64,000 bases of DNA from Mageeibacillus sp. UBA5747 (GTDB taxonomy: Bacteria; Bacillota; Clostridia; Saccharofermentanales; UBA5734). Shown here in pieces: positions 1 to 9,059 of this stretch (position 1 is its first letter; every line of letters begins with the position of its first letter). Made by a program: the position numbers and the translations under genes. Location of the stretch: assembly GCA_002419145.1 (NCBI GenBank), contig DIFN01000076.1, positions 62,001-126,000 of the forward strand, in the 5' to 3' direction. The notes beneath the pieces were generated by a model, which saw only the letters and a program-made list of their open reading frames with translations, was not told the DNA's origin and ran no database searches.

Positions 1-1
1 G

Positions 2-565
2 CTGATCGGGGACAATGCCTACGGGTACATGAAGTCCGAGATGGGTGTCCATCGCCTGGTCCGGATTTCCCCTTTTGATTCGTCTGGACGCCGACACACG
101 TCTTTTGCCTCGGTCGAAGTCATGCCGGAACTGGATGACTCGATTAAGATCGACATCCGGTCCGACGATCTCAAGGTCGACACCTACCGCTCATCCGGCG
201 CCGGTGGCCAGCACGTCAATAAAACCGAGTCTGCGATCCGCATCACCCATGTCCCGACCGGCGTGGTTGTTTCCTGCCAGACCGAACGCTCTCAGGTCCA
301 GAACCGGGAAACAGCCATGGGTATGCTGAAAGCAAAATTGTTTGCCATGGCCCGAGCGGCCCACATGGACAAGATTGAAGACCTGAAGGGTAATCAGATG
401 GCCATCGCCTGGGGCAGTCAGATCCGTTCGTATGTTTTCTGCCCCTATACCATGGTCAAGGACTTGCGCACCGGCTATGAAGTTGTGGACGTGGACAGTG
501 TCATGGATGGCAATCTGGACGGATTCATCAACGCCTATCTGTCCGGTCAGAAGGCAAGCAAATGA
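2..565 (+). CDS. prfB: Peptide chain release factor 2, C-terminal part (5' end outside window)
   Basis: This is the 3' part of a class I release factor; the reading frame is already open at base 2, so the start and the usual programmed frameshift site lie upstream of the window. The visible part holds the tripeptide anticodon SPF in [11 protein letters not shown], which marks RF2 (recognises UAA and UGA) rather than RF1, and the catalytic GGQ in [12 protein letters not shown] near base 205, which triggers peptidyl-tRNA hydrolysis on the ribosome. The stop codon overlaps the larE start by 4 bp. Identity is certain; only the N-terminal domain is missing. Confidence 0.97.
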   Translation: MIGDNAYGYMKSEMGVHRLVRISPFDSSGRRHTSFASVEVMPELDDSIKIDIRSDDLKVDTYRSSGAGGQHVNKTESAIRITHVPTGVVVSCQTERSQVQNRETAMGMLKAKLFAMARAAHMDKIEDLKGNQMAIAWGSQIRSYVFCPYTMVKDLRTGYEVVDVDSVMDGNLDGFINAYLSGQKASK

Positions 566-1419
566 GTGACCGTGCCCTGAGAAGCCCGGAAGAGTTGCTG
601 GCAGACCTGGCGGATGTTATTTTGCCCCTGGGGAAAATCGCCGTTGCCAGCTCAGGTGGGGTGGACAGCACGGTTCTGGTTGTAGCTGCCGCACACATCC
701 TGGGTCCGGATAACGTCCTGGCCGTGACTGCACTGGCCCCAATGGTCCCAGGCGATGACCAGGAGGATGCGAGTCGTGTCGCCGGCCTGGCTCAAGTCAG
801 ACATTTGACGGCTCGCCTGCCGGAGTCCATACTCGACCTGCCACCCTTTGCAAAAAATCCACCAGATCGCTGTTATCACTGCAAGAAGATCCTGTTCGAT
901 GCCTTGCTGGCCTTAGCGCATGGAGCTGGGTTCAACGTTTTGTGCGATGGAACCAATCGAGACGACCTCAAAGACTACAGACCTGGCCTCCGGGCTTTGG
1001 AAGAATTAAAGGTGATGAGCCCTCTGGCTGGAGCCGGCTTTTCCAAAGCTGAAGTGCGCGCGCTGGCAGCCCAGATTTGTCCGGATTTTGCCGCAAAACC
1101 TGCTATGGCGTGCCTGGCGACCCGCATTCCAACCCATACGCCTGTTACTCTGGCTGCTCTGAAACGGATAGACACAGCCGAAACCTTGCTGCGCCAAAAA
1201 GGTTTGGGGCAGGTTCGTGTGCGCGACCATGCGGGTCTGGCCCGGGTCGAGCTCGAGCCAGCTTTTTTAGAAAAAGGGCTTGCTCCGGACTGGATTGTGC
1301 TGGTGCGTGACTGCCTTTTGGAGGCAGGATTTGCATTTGCCACCCTGGACCTCCAGGGTTATCGCACCGGCAGCATGAATCCTGCGGCGAACCTGACCAG
1401 ACAGGAAGGATTCTCATGA
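562..1419 (+). CDS. larE: LarE-type ATP-dependent sulfur transferase (nickel-pincer cofactor synthesis)
   Basis: LarE adenylates the carboxylates of pyridinium-3,5-biscarboxylate mononucleotide and replaces them with thiocarboxylates. The 285-residue product has the PP-loop SGGVDS at residues 31-36, the CYHCKK motif at 105-110 and MACLATR with Cys185, which lines up with the sacrificial sulfur-donor cysteine of the family. Only one cysteine is seen in that last motif, which argues for the single-cysteine sacrificial type rather than the iron-sulfur-cluster type; this is inference. It overlaps prfB and larB by 4 bp each (ATGA), so translation of larE-larB is probably coupled. Confidence 0.92.
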   Translation: MSDRALRSPEELLADLADVILPLGKIAVASSGGVDSTVLVVAAAHILGPDNVLAVTALAPMVPGDDQEDASRVAGLAQVRHLTARLPESILDLPPFAKNPPDRCYHCKKILFDALLALAHGAGFNVLCDGTNRDDLKDYRPGLRALEELKVMSPLAGAGFSKAEVRALAAQICPDFAAKPAMACLATRIPTHTPVTLAALKRIDTAETLLRQKGLGQVRVRDHAGLARVELEPAFLEKGLAPDWIVLVRDCLLEAGFAFATLDLQGYRTGSMNPAANLTRQEGFS

Positions 1420-2132
1420 CAGAGCAATTTGAAGATTTGGGCTTTGCCAAAGTCGACCATGCTCGCAAATCCAGAAATGGGTTTGCCGAGGTGGTTTTTT
1501 GTGAAGGCAAGACCCCTGAGCAAGCCGCACAGATTGCAATCAGCATCCTGGACCATGGTGACAATCTCCTGGCCACACGGGCCGACTTGGAGCATTTTGA
1601 AGCCATCCAGGCGATTGCGCCGGATGCCGCTTATTCAGCCCGGGCCCGGGTGATCACTGTCCGCCGGTATCCGGTTGGTTATATGGGAGACGTTGCGGTG
1701 GTTTCGGCTGGGACAGCAGACCAGCCGGTCGCAGAAGAAGCTGCATTGACCGCTGAAGCTCTGGGCTGTCAGGTCACGCGCTATTCAGATGTTGGAGTGG
1801 CCGGTCTGCATCGTCTTCTGGCTGTCATCGATGACATCCGAAAAGCCGATGTGATCATTGCTGTCGCTGGTATGGAAGGTGCTCTGGTCAGTGTGCTGGG
1901 CGGCCTGGTGGACAAGCCTGTCCTGGCGGTTCCGTCGGGCATCGGTTATGGTGCCAATTTGGGCGGCGTAACGACCTTGCTGGCCATGGTCAATTCCTGT
2001 GCCAGCGGAGTGGCGGTCCACAATATCGGCAATGGCTTTGGTGCCGGATTCATGGCTGCGACCATTTGCCGTCAGATCGATCAGCGCGTCCGTGCCGCAC
2101 TGGCTCGCAAAGACCTTGAAAGGCACCCATAA
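1416..2132 (+). CDS. larB: LarB, pyridinium-3,5-biscarboxylate mononucleotide synthase
   Basis: LarB carboxylates and hydrolyses nicotinic acid adenine dinucleotide, the first step of nickel-pincer cofactor synthesis. The 238-residue protein has a PurE-like C-terminal half (from about residue 85): AGTADQPVAEEA resembles the PurE substrate loop, and AVAGMEGALVSVLGGLVDKPVLAVPSG would form the CO2 site. It should not be read as a second PurE, since the true purE lies 2 kb downstream and lacks this N-terminal extension. The start overlaps larE by 4 bp and larC follows 2 bp after the stop. Confidence 0.93.
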   Translation: MTEQFEDLGFAKVDHARKSRNGFAEVVFCEGKTPEQAAQIAISILDHGDNLLATRADLEHFEAIQAIAPDAAYSARARVITVRRYPVGYMGDVAVVSAGTADQPVAEEAALTAEALGCQVTRYSDVGVAGLHRLLAVIDDIRKADVIIAVAGMEGALVSVLGGLVDKPVLAVPSGIGYGANLGGVTTLLAMVNSCASGVAVHNIGNGFGAGFMAATICRQIDQRVRAALARKDLERHP

Positions 2133-2134
2133 AC

Positions 2135-3433
2135 ATGAACATGAAACAGAAAATTCTCTACCTTGACTGTTTTTCTGGTATCAGCGGCGACATGTTCCTG
2201 GGATCCCTGATTGACATTGGAGTCCCACTGTCTGTCATTGAACAGGGACTGATGCCTCTTGGCCTGGCAGGCGAATACCACCTCCATGCTGAAAAGACCA
2301 GCAAAAGCGGCATTCAGGGCACCTCTTTTTCGGTCCACTTGACCGGCCATCACCACCACGATCACCACCACGGCGATGACCACCATCACGGCCGGACCTA
2401 CGCGGACATCCGGCATTTGATTGAAACCGCGCCGTTGCCGGACCCTGTTCGCCAGATGGCCCTCGCTGTCTTCCTTGAAATCGGGCAGGCCGAAGCGGCC
2501 GTGCATGGGGTGGCTCTGGACCACGTCCATTTCCACGAAGTGGGGGCCATCGATTCCATCGTCGATATCGTAGGCACTGTCCTTGCGCTTGATTATCTTA
2601 AGATCGACCGGATCCAGTCATCCTCACTCCAGGATGGTTCCGGAAGCATCCTGTGCCAGCATGGCTCCATGCCGGTTCCCGTTCCAGCTGTGATGAAGAT
2701 GCTGGAAAACACTGACATTCCCTATGTGACGGGCACCAGTGACACCGAACTGGTCACACCGACCGGTTTTTCCCTGGTCAAGACGCTGGCGTCTTCTTTT
2801 GGCTCCATGCCTCAGATGAAGCGTCTGGCGATTGGCTATGGGTTTGGCCAGCGGGATATCGGTCGTCTCAATGCCCTGCGCATCATCCTGGGAGAAACGA
2901 CCGAGTCTGCCTCGTCGATGACAACGGATCCGGCCGAACAGGCGAGTCTGGTCCAGGCACCCGTTCGGTCCCTGCCAGGATTTGATCCCTCGGAAATGGA
3001 CCGGGTGGTCCTTTTGTCCTGTCATATTGACAACTCTACAGCTGAACAACTGGGGTATCTGAGCGAACTTATGTACCAGAAAGGTGCGCTTGATGTTGCT
3101 TTGAGTCCTCTCCAGATGAAAAAGAATCGACCTGGACACCTTTTGACGGTCCTTGTGTCAGAAAACTTTGAAAAAGACGCGGTCCGACTCCTGTTCACCC
3201 ATACTGGAACCATCGGCATCCGGCGTGAATGGATCGATCGCCATGTCATGACTCGCAGCATCAGATCCATTCAAGTTCTAGGACAAGCCATCCGGATCAA
3301 GACTGTGCAGTGGCAAGACGTCACACACGCTTACCCGGAATACGAAGACATCGCCGATCTGGCCCGGCGCAACCAGCTCAGTCTCGAAGCAGCCAGAGAG
3401 CGGATCAAAGAGGCCATGAGCCGGCTGGTTTGA
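2135..3433 (+). CDS. larC: LarC, nickel-inserting cyclometallase
   Basis: LarC uses CTP to insert nickel into the pyridinium-3,5-bisthiocarboxylate cofactor. The 432-residue product begins KILYLDCFSGISGDM, the family N-terminus, and has a histidine-rich stretch at residues 71-86 (about ten His) that probably stores or delivers nickel. The gene is one continuous frame, unlike Lactiplantibacillus plantarum, where larC is split by a frameshift. Met3 is an alternative start. It closes a larE-larB-larC unit; no larA-like racemase is in the window, so the enzyme that uses the cofactor is elsewhere. Confidence 0.93.
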   Translation: MNMKQKILYLDCFSGISGDMFLGSLIDIGVPLSVIEQGLMPLGLAGEYHLHAEKTSKSGIQGTSFSVHLTGHHHHDHHHGDDHHHGRTYADIRHLIETAPLPDPVRQMALAVFLEIGQAEAAVHGVALDHVHFHEVGAIDSIVDIVGTVLALDYLKIDRIQSSSLQDGSGSILCQHGSMPVPVPAVMKMLENTDIPYVTGTSDTELVTPTGFSLVKTLASSFGSMPQMKRLAIGYGFGQRDIGRLNALRIILGETTESASSMTTDPAEQASLVQAPVRSLPGFDPSEMDRVVLLSCHIDNSTAEQLGYLSELMYQKGALDVALSPLQMKKNRPGHLLTVLVSENFEKDAVRLLFTHTGTIGIRREWIDRHVMTRSIRSIQVLGQAIRIKTVQWQDVTHAYPEYEDIADLARRNQLSLEAARERIKEAMSRLV

Positions 3434-3528
3434 CGAACCAAGTCCTCACTTGTTAAACTTGAATGCATTTGCAGGATGATTCCTGAATCAATCTGACAGG
3501 ATTGAACATCAAAAGCGGAGGAAACACA

Positions 3529-4029
3529 ATGTCCAGGAACGTGCTCGTCGTCATGGGATCTGATTCGGACTTTCCTGTCATGGAAGCCTGTTTCAAAACC
3601 TTGCGCGAATTCGGTGTCTCTTTTGAAGCGACCGTTTGCTCAGCCCACCGGACTCCGGACCGGGCCGCAGAGCTTGCCAAATCCGCTGCTGCAAATGGAT
3701 TTGGAGTCATCATTGCTGCTGCAGGCCTGGCGGCTCATCTGCCAGGTGTCCTGGCAGCCATGACCACACTGCCTGTGATTGGCGTCCCGATCCACGGTGG
3801 CGCTTTAAATGGCCTCGATGCTCTGTACGCCATTGTCCAGATGCCCAGTGGCATCCCAGTGGCAACGGTTGCCATCGATGGGGCAGCCAACGCAGCCATT
3901 CTGGCCGTCCAGATGCTCAGCCTCGGTGAGCCCGCTCTGATGGAGAAATTAGCAGATCACAAAGTTCGCCTGGCACGTGCTGTGGTTCAGCGTGACCAGC
4001 GCCTCCAGGAGAAGCTTGCAAGCCTGTGA
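3529..4029 (+). CDS. purE: N5-carboxyaminoimidazole ribonucleotide mutase (PurE class I)
   Basis: PurE moves the carboxyl group of N5-CAIR to C4 to give CAIR in IMP synthesis. The 166-residue protein has GSDSD (10-14), SAHRTP with the catalytic His, and the AAHLPG loop, the class I pattern, which normally works with PurK. An upstream TTG at 3502 is in frame, but ATG 3529 has GGAGG at 3517-3521 with correct spacing and matches the usual N-terminus. It opens purE-purF-purN-purH-purD. No purK, purine riboswitch or clear operator is visible in the 95 bp upstream. Confidence 0.95.
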   Translation: MSRNVLVVMGSDSDFPVMEACFKTLREFGVSFEATVCSAHRTPDRAAELAKSAAANGFGVIIAAAGLAAHLPGVLAAMTTLPVIGVPIHGGALNGLDALYAIVQMPSGIPVATVAIDGAANAAILAVQMLSLGEPALMEKLADHKVRLARAVVQRDQRLQEKLASL

Positions 4030-4048
4030 CACCGGTGGGAGAACACGC

Positions 4049-5482
4049 ATGATGCATGATGAATGTGGCGTATTTGCCGTCTATGACCCTGCTGGCGCGA
4101 TCGAGACAGCCGCCCGGCTGACTTTTCTGGGCTTATTTGGCCTCCAGCACCGCGGGGAAGAAAGCTCTGGCATTGCTGTCAACCAGTCCGGAACCCTGAT
4201 TTGCCAGCGCCGGCGCGGCCTGGTGACCGAAGGGTTCGACGAGATGGCTATTTCGGTCTTGAAAGGGCATGCCAGCATCGGCCATGTCCGGTATCCATCA
4301 CCCTTGGACCAGAGCCTCGAAGCCGCCCAGCCCATGCTGATCAAGTCGCGCCGAGGCCAGATAGCCCTGGCTTTCAACGGTGCGTTAACCAATGCTGCCC
4401 AGCTGCGCAGTCAGCTTCAGGAGCAAGGAGCAATCTTCCAGTCCCGGGCTGATTCTGAAATCATCCTGGCATTACTGGCCCGCCACCAGGTACTCGAAGA
4501 CAACCTGGAGCAGTCACTTCTGGCCATGCAGTCTGAGCTGGAAGGCGCCTATGCCCTGGTCCTGATAACTCAAGACCGCGTGGTCGGGGTCAGGGATCCG
4601 CACGGGATCCGGCCTTTGTGTCTGGGTGAACAAAATGGCATCTACATGCTTGCATCCGAGAGTTGTGCGATCGACTCGGCCGGAGGGCACTTCCAACGGG
4701 ATCTCAGGCCTGGTGAGATCATCAGCCTGACGACAACGGGCGTTAAATCCAGATTGCCAGCCCAACCCTTGCCCCGCCATTCCTGTTTGTTCGAATATGT
4801 CTATTTTGCCCGGCCTGACAGCATCCTGGACGGGACCAATGTCTTTGCTGCTCGCACGGCTGCAGGCCGTCAGCTGGCTCTGGAACACCCTTGCCCCGCC
4901 GATCTTGTGATCGGCGCTCCAGATTCTGGCCTGGCTGCCTCCATCGGCTATGCCGAGGCCTTGGGCGTCCCGCACGGCAGCGGCCTTCTGAAAAATCGCT
5001 ATGTCGGCCGTACGTTCTTGCACGCCGACCAGCTGCGGCGGGAAGTGCTCATTGACTTGAAATTCACAGCCCTGACCGAAGCGGTCAAAGGCAAATCCAT
5101 CGTGCTGGTGGATGACTCGATTGTCCGCGGAACCACGACACGCCGGGTGATCCGCCTGTTGCGCGAAGCCGGGGCCAAGTCTGTCCACATGCGCGTCGCG
5201 TCGCCGCCGCTGCAGTATCCGTGCCTGTACGGAGTGGAAACACCCGGCCAGCATGACCTTTCGGCCTGCGAGCTGACACTGGGCGAGCTGACGGAGCACA
5301 TCGCTGCAGACAGCCTGCAATATTTATCCCTTGCGGGCTTGCAAGCGGCCTGCGGTGACCCGGATTCCAGCTGTTCCGCCTGCTTTTGCGGCCGCTATCC
5401 GGTTGCGCCCTCAGCAGCCATTGCTGCCAGCATCCGCCACATTGATCCCAGCTGGTTTTTTGGCCATCAGGACGAAAGGTAA
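4049..5482 (+). CDS. purF: Amidophosphoribosyltransferase
   Basis: PurF makes phosphoribosylamine from PRPP and glutamine, the committed step of purine synthesis. ATG 4049 (RBS GGTGGGAG) gives MMHDE followed by CGVFAVYD, so a five-residue propeptide would be cleaved to expose the catalytic N-terminal Cys of the Ntn amidotransferase domain (about 1-230). The PRPP loop VLVDDSIVRGTTT is in the C-terminal half. SCSACFCG near the C-terminus matches the CxxC of the Bacillus-type enzyme that binds an oxygen-sensitive 4Fe-4S cluster. In most Firmicutes purM follows; here purN follows directly after 8 bp. Confidence 0.96.
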   Translation: MMHDECGVFAVYDPAGAIETAARLTFLGLFGLQHRGEESSGIAVNQSGTLICQRRRGLVTEGFDEMAISVLKGHASIGHVRYPSPLDQSLEAAQPMLIKSRRGQIALAFNGALTNAAQLRSQLQEQGAIFQSRADSEIILALLARHQVLEDNLEQSLLAMQSELEGAYALVLITQDRVVGVRDPHGIRPLCLGEQNGIYMLASESCAIDSAGGHFQRDLRPGEIISLTTTGVKSRLPAQPLPRHSCLFEYVYFARPDSILDGTNVFAARTAAGRQLALEHPCPADLVIGAPDSGLAASIGYAEALGVPHGSGLLKNRYVGRTFLHADQLRREVLIDLKFTALTEAVKGKSIVLVDDSIVRGTTTRRVIRLLREAGAKSVHMRVASPPLQYPCLYGVETPGQHDLSACELTLGELTEHIAADSLQYLSLAGLQAACGDPDSSCSACFCGRYPVAPSAAIAASIRHIDPSWFFGHQDER

Positions 5483-5490
5483 GCACAAAG

Positions 5491-6126
5491 ATGTTCAACC
5501 TGGCCGTTTTCGTTTCTGGTGGAGGAACAAATCTGCAGGCTATCCTGGACCAGATTGAATCTGGCCTTTTACCGGGTGTCTCCATTGCCTGCGTCCTGGC
5601 TTCCAAACCAGATACCTATGCTCAGATCCGGGCGGAAAAAGCCGGAATTCCGTGCTTTGTCATTGCCCGTAAATCATTCCCGGATCTTGCCACCTATGAT
5701 CAGGCCATCCTTGCTGCTTTGCAGCCTTATGCCGTGGACCTGGTCGTCTTGGCAGGCTTCCTGAGTCTTCTGGGGCCGGGCGTGGTGTCTTGCTACCGAA
5801 ACCGGATCATCAACATCCATCCAGCTCTGATCCCAGCTTTCTGTGGCCCCGGGCTGTATGGCATCAAGCCGCACCAGGCTGCTCTGGCATATGGTGTCAA
5901 AGTATCTGGTGCCACTGTCCACTTTGTGGATGAACATTACGACGCAGGTCCCATCCTGCTGCAAAAGGCAGTTGACATCCTGGAGGGAGATACACCAGAG
6001 AGTTTGCAGCAGCGGATCATGATCGAAGCGGAACAAATCATCTTGCCCCAGGCCATCGCGTTGATAGCAGCAGGCCGGGTCCGGATCGAAGGCCGCCACG
6101 TCCATATCAGCCCCAGCCAACCTTGA
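5491..6126 (+). CDS. purN: Phosphoribosylglycinamide formyltransferase
   Basis: PurN transfers a formyl group from 10-formyl-tetrahydrofolate to GAR. The 211-residue protein opens with the [10 protein letters not shown] nucleotide site and carries [10 protein letters not shown] (catalytic Asn and His) and [11 protein letters not shown] (catalytic Asp), all the residues needed. Family length is about 190-215. It starts 8 bp after purF and ends 44 bp before purH. purM, which makes the next intermediate and often sits just upstream, is absent from this operon. Confidence 0.95.
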   Translation: MFNLAVFVSGGGTNLQAILDQIESGLLPGVSIACVLASKPDTYAQIRAEKAGIPCFVIARKSFPDLATYDQAILAALQPYAVDLVVLAGFLSLLGPGVVSCYRNRIINIHPALIPAFCGPGLYGIKPHQAALAYGVKVSGATVHFVDEHYDAGPILLQKAVDILEGDTPESLQQRIMIEAEQIILPQAIALIAAGRVRIEGRHVHISPSQP

Positions 6127-6170
6127 ACCCATCACTCACCCTTGATTTCATGCATTTGGAGGTTACTAAA

Positions 6171-7742
6171 ATGATGAAACGTGCTCTGCTCAGTGTCTCA
6201 GACAAGACCGGCCTGATTGAACTGGCCACCCAACTGCACCAGCTTGGCATCGAGCTGCTCTCAACCGGTGGAACGGCCACTGCGCTGGTCCGGGCTGGAA
6301 TCCCGGTCACCAACGTTTCGGATGTGACTGGTTTTCCGGAGTGCCTTGACGGCCGGGTCAAGACACTGCATCCGAAAATCCATGGTGGGATCCTGGCTAT
6401 CCGGGACAACCCGGAACACATGGCAACCCTTACCCGCCTGGGTATCGAGCCGATTGACCTGATCATCATCAATCTCTATCCGTTCAAGCAGACCGTGATG
6501 AAGCCCGGTGCCACTGCGGAGGAATGCATTGAAAACATCGATATCGGTGGTCCGAGCATGCTGCGTGCAGCCGCCAAGAACCACCATGACGTCACTGTCC
6601 TGGTCGATCCGGCCGATTATGCCAAAGTTCTGGCAGAGATCGCAGCCACGGGCAATACAACCCTCGATACGCGTTTTGGCCTGGCCCGCAAAGTATTCGA
6701 ACACACGGCGGCCTACGACGCTTTGATCGCCCAGTACTTCCAAAGCCAGACCAGCCAGAGCAGCTCCGATGGGCAGGAGATCCCTGCTAAATGGCCAGAG
6801 CAGCTGACTTTAACCTATGAACGGGTGAGCAGCCTGCGCTACGGAGAAAACCCCCACCAGAGCGCTTCGTTTTACCGTGAAGCCCTGCCCAAGTCCGGTT
6901 CCCTGACCGAAGCCGAACAGTTGGGCGGCAAAGAATTGTCCTACAACAACCTAGCTGACACCGATGCGGCCATTGCCCTGCTCAAGGAGTTTTCCGAGCC
7001 CACGGTCGTCGCCGTCAAGCATGCCAACCCCTGTGGCGTCGGCAGTGCGGATACGCTGCTTTCAGCATGGGCGAAGGCATACGAAGCAGACACCGTCTCG
7101 ATCTTTGGTGGCATCGTTGCCCTGAACCGACCTGTCACGGCAGAGGTGGCCGACCAGATGAAAGAGATCTTCCTCGAGGTCATCATCGCACCGGACTACG
7201 ATGCCGCTGCCCTGGAGATTCTCCAGAAAAAGAAAAACCTGCGGCTGTTGAAGTTGCCCGCTGTGGCTGAACCGATCTCGGCTGGTGAGCAAATGATCAA
7301 AGCGGTTTACGGAGGTATCCTGGTTCAGGACCAGGATACCCAAGTTTTACCCGCCACGGGGTATACCGTTGTGACCGAAGCTCAGCCCTCAGATGCAGAC
7401 AAGGATGATTTGCTTTTTGCCATGAAAGTGGTCAAACACGTCAAATCCAATGCGATTGTCCTGGTCAAGGATCGGCAGACCGTTGGTATTGGCCCTGGCC
7501 AGCCCAACCGGATCACATCAGCCGGGATTGCGATTGCCAATGCCAAAGACAAGGCCCGAGGATCGGTTCTGGGCTCGGACGCATTCTTCCCCTTTGCCGA
7601 TACCGTCCAGGCTGCCGCTGCCGCTGGTATTGCAGCCATCATCCAGCCGGGCGGATCGCTGCGTGACCAGGAATCGATCGATGCGTGCAATGCGGCTCAC
7701 ATACCGATGGCTTTCACCGGTATGCGCCATTTCCGCCATTGA
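6171..7742 (+). CDS. purH: Bifunctional AICAR formyltransferase / IMP cyclohydrolase
   Basis: PurH performs the last two steps to IMP. The 523-residue product has an N-terminal MGS-like cyclohydrolase domain ([33 protein letters not shown] segment) and a C-terminal transformylase domain with [10 protein letters not shown] and KHANPCG, which hold the folate and AICAR sites. An in-frame TTG at 6123 exists, but ATG 6171 follows TTGGAGGT at 6157-6163 and matches the family N-terminus. All expected domains are complete. Confidence 0.96.
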   Translation: MMKRALLSVSDKTGLIELATQLHQLGIELLSTGGTATALVRAGIPVTNVSDVTGFPECLDGRVKTLHPKIHGGILAIRDNPEHMATLTRLGIEPIDLIIINLYPFKQTVMKPGATAEECIENIDIGGPSMLRAAAKNHHDVTVLVDPADYAKVLAEIAATGNTTLDTRFGLARKVFEHTAAYDALIAQYFQSQTSQSSSDGQEIPAKWPEQLTLTYERVSSLRYGENPHQSASFYREALPKSGSLTEAEQLGGKELSYNNLADTDAAIALLKEFSEPTVVAVKHANPCGVGSADTLLSAWAKAYEADTVSIFGGIVALNRPVTAEVADQMKEIFLEVIIAPDYDAAALEILQKKKNLRLLKLPAVAEPISAGEQMIKAVYGGILVQDQDTQVLPATGYTVVTEAQPSDADKDDLLFAMKVVKHVKSNAIVLVKDRQTVGIGPGQPNRITSAGIAIANAKDKARGSVLGSDAFFPFADTVQAAAAAGIAAIIQPGGSLRDQESIDACNAAHIPMAFTGMRHFRH

Positions 7743-7805
7743 GTCTGGTCCAGGTAGACCAGAGCCACAATTTTGCAACACAAGCCGAGGAGCACCCTTC
7801 TTGCT

Positions 7806-9059
7806 ATGAAAGTTTTAATCGTCGGCGGCGGCGGCCGTGAACATGCCATCGCCTGGAAATTCAGCCAGAGCCCCCAAATCACCCAGCTGTATTGCGCCCC
7901 CGGCAATGCCGGGATTGCAAAGCTTGCCACGTGTGTCCCGATCAAGGCCACCGATCTGGAGGCAATGGTCCAGTTTGCGGTGACACAAAACATCGACCTG
8001 GTCTTTGTGGCGCCGGATGATCCGCTGGCGCTGGGCATGGTGGATGCCCTGCAGCAGGCTGGTATCCGGGCATTTGGCCCATCGAAGGCGGCAGCCAGGA
8101 TTGAGGCCAGCAAGTCGTTTGCCAAAGATCTGATGCACCGCTACCAGATCCCGACTGCAGATTATGCCGTGTTTGAATCGACCCCGGCAGCCCTGGCCTA
8201 TCTGAACGGCTGCGATCTGCCGATTGTGATCAAGGCAGATGGCCTGGCCCTTGGTAAAGGAGTCATCATCGCTCAGACCCAGCTGGAAGCCGAACAAGCC
8301 GTGCGCGCCATGCTGGAAGGCAATGTGTTCGGCCAGGCAGGCAGCCGGGTGATCATCGAGTCTTTCCTGACGGGTCCGGAATTGACGGTCCTGGCTTTTA
8401 CCGATGGCAAGACTGTGGTGCCGATGGTGTCCTCCCGAGATCATAAGCGTGCCTTTGACCAGGACCAGGGACCCAATACAGGAGGCATGGGGACGATAGC
8501 CCCAGGGGCCAGCCTTTCAGAAAAGGACCAGCAACACCTGATGGCTGCGATTTTCCAGCCCACGATCGATGCCATGGCGAGTGAAGGCTGTCCCTTCAAG
8601 GGCGTCATCTATTTTGGCCTCATGCTGACGCCCACTGGACCGAAAGTGATTGAATACAATGCCCGCTTTGGTGATCCGGAGGCCCAGGTTGTGCTGCCGC
8701 TTCTGGAGACGGACCTCATGGAAATCTGCCTGGCTGTCCTGGAAGAACGCCTCGACCAGATCAAAATCCGCTGGCAGGAAGATCGCAGCGCCTGCTGTGT
8801 GGTCATGGCTTCCGGCGGCTATCCGGGATCCTACACGACCGGCTATCCGATATCTGGTCTTGATACGGTTACCAGGAGTCTGGTTTTCCACGCCGGCACC
8901 AGACAGGAAGGCTCACAGATCGTGACCGCTGGCGGCCGAGTCCTGGGCGTCACCGCGGTGGCCGACTCACTCGAAGATGCCATTGACCAGGCCTACCAGG
9001 ATGTTGCCAGGATCCATTTCGTGCAAGCACACTATCGCAAGGACATCGGGCGGACGTGA
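7806..9059 (+). CDS. purD: Phosphoribosylamine-glycine ligase
   Basis: PurD joins glycine to phosphoribosylamine with ATP. The 417-residue ATP-grasp protein starts MKVLIVGGGGREHAIAWK, typical for GARS, with the grasp lysine region VIKADGLALGKGV and the metal-binding NARFGDPE near residue 285. ATG 7806 was preferred to an upstream in-frame codon because it matches the family start; GAGGAG at 7787-7792 is the likely RBS, though spacing is long. The stop overlaps the GTG start of the next gene by 4 bp, linking the purine operon to NAD synthesis. Confidence 0.95.
   Translation: MKVLIVGGGGREHAIAWKFSQSPQITQLYCAPGNAGIAKLATCVPIKATDLEAMVQFAVTQNIDLVFVAPDDPLALGMVDALQQAGIRAFGPSKAAARIEASKSFAKDLMHRYQIPTADYAVFESTPAALAYLNGCDLPIVIKADGLALGKGVIIAQTQLEAEQAVRAMLEGNVFGQAGSRVIIESFLTGPELTVLAFTDGKTVVPMVSSRDHKRAFDQDQGPNTGGMGTIAPGASLSEKDQQHLMAAIFQPTIDAMASEGCPFKGVIYFGLMLTPTGPKVIEYNARFGDPEAQVVLPLLETDLMEICLAVLEERLDQIKIRWQEDRSACCVVMASGGYPGSYTTGYPISGLDTVTRSLVFHAGTRQEGSQIVTAGGRVLGVTAVADSLEDAIDQAYQDVARIHFVQAHYRKDIGRT

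Noticed and set aside
1416..2132. Second purE
   Set aside because: The PurE-like half is joined to a LarB N-terminal region and lies between larE and larC, so LarB is the better call.
2341..2400. Low-complexity His-codon repeat as a possible tandem repeat array
   Set aside because: It is an irregular run of CAC/CAT/GAT codons encoding the metal-binding stretch of LarC.
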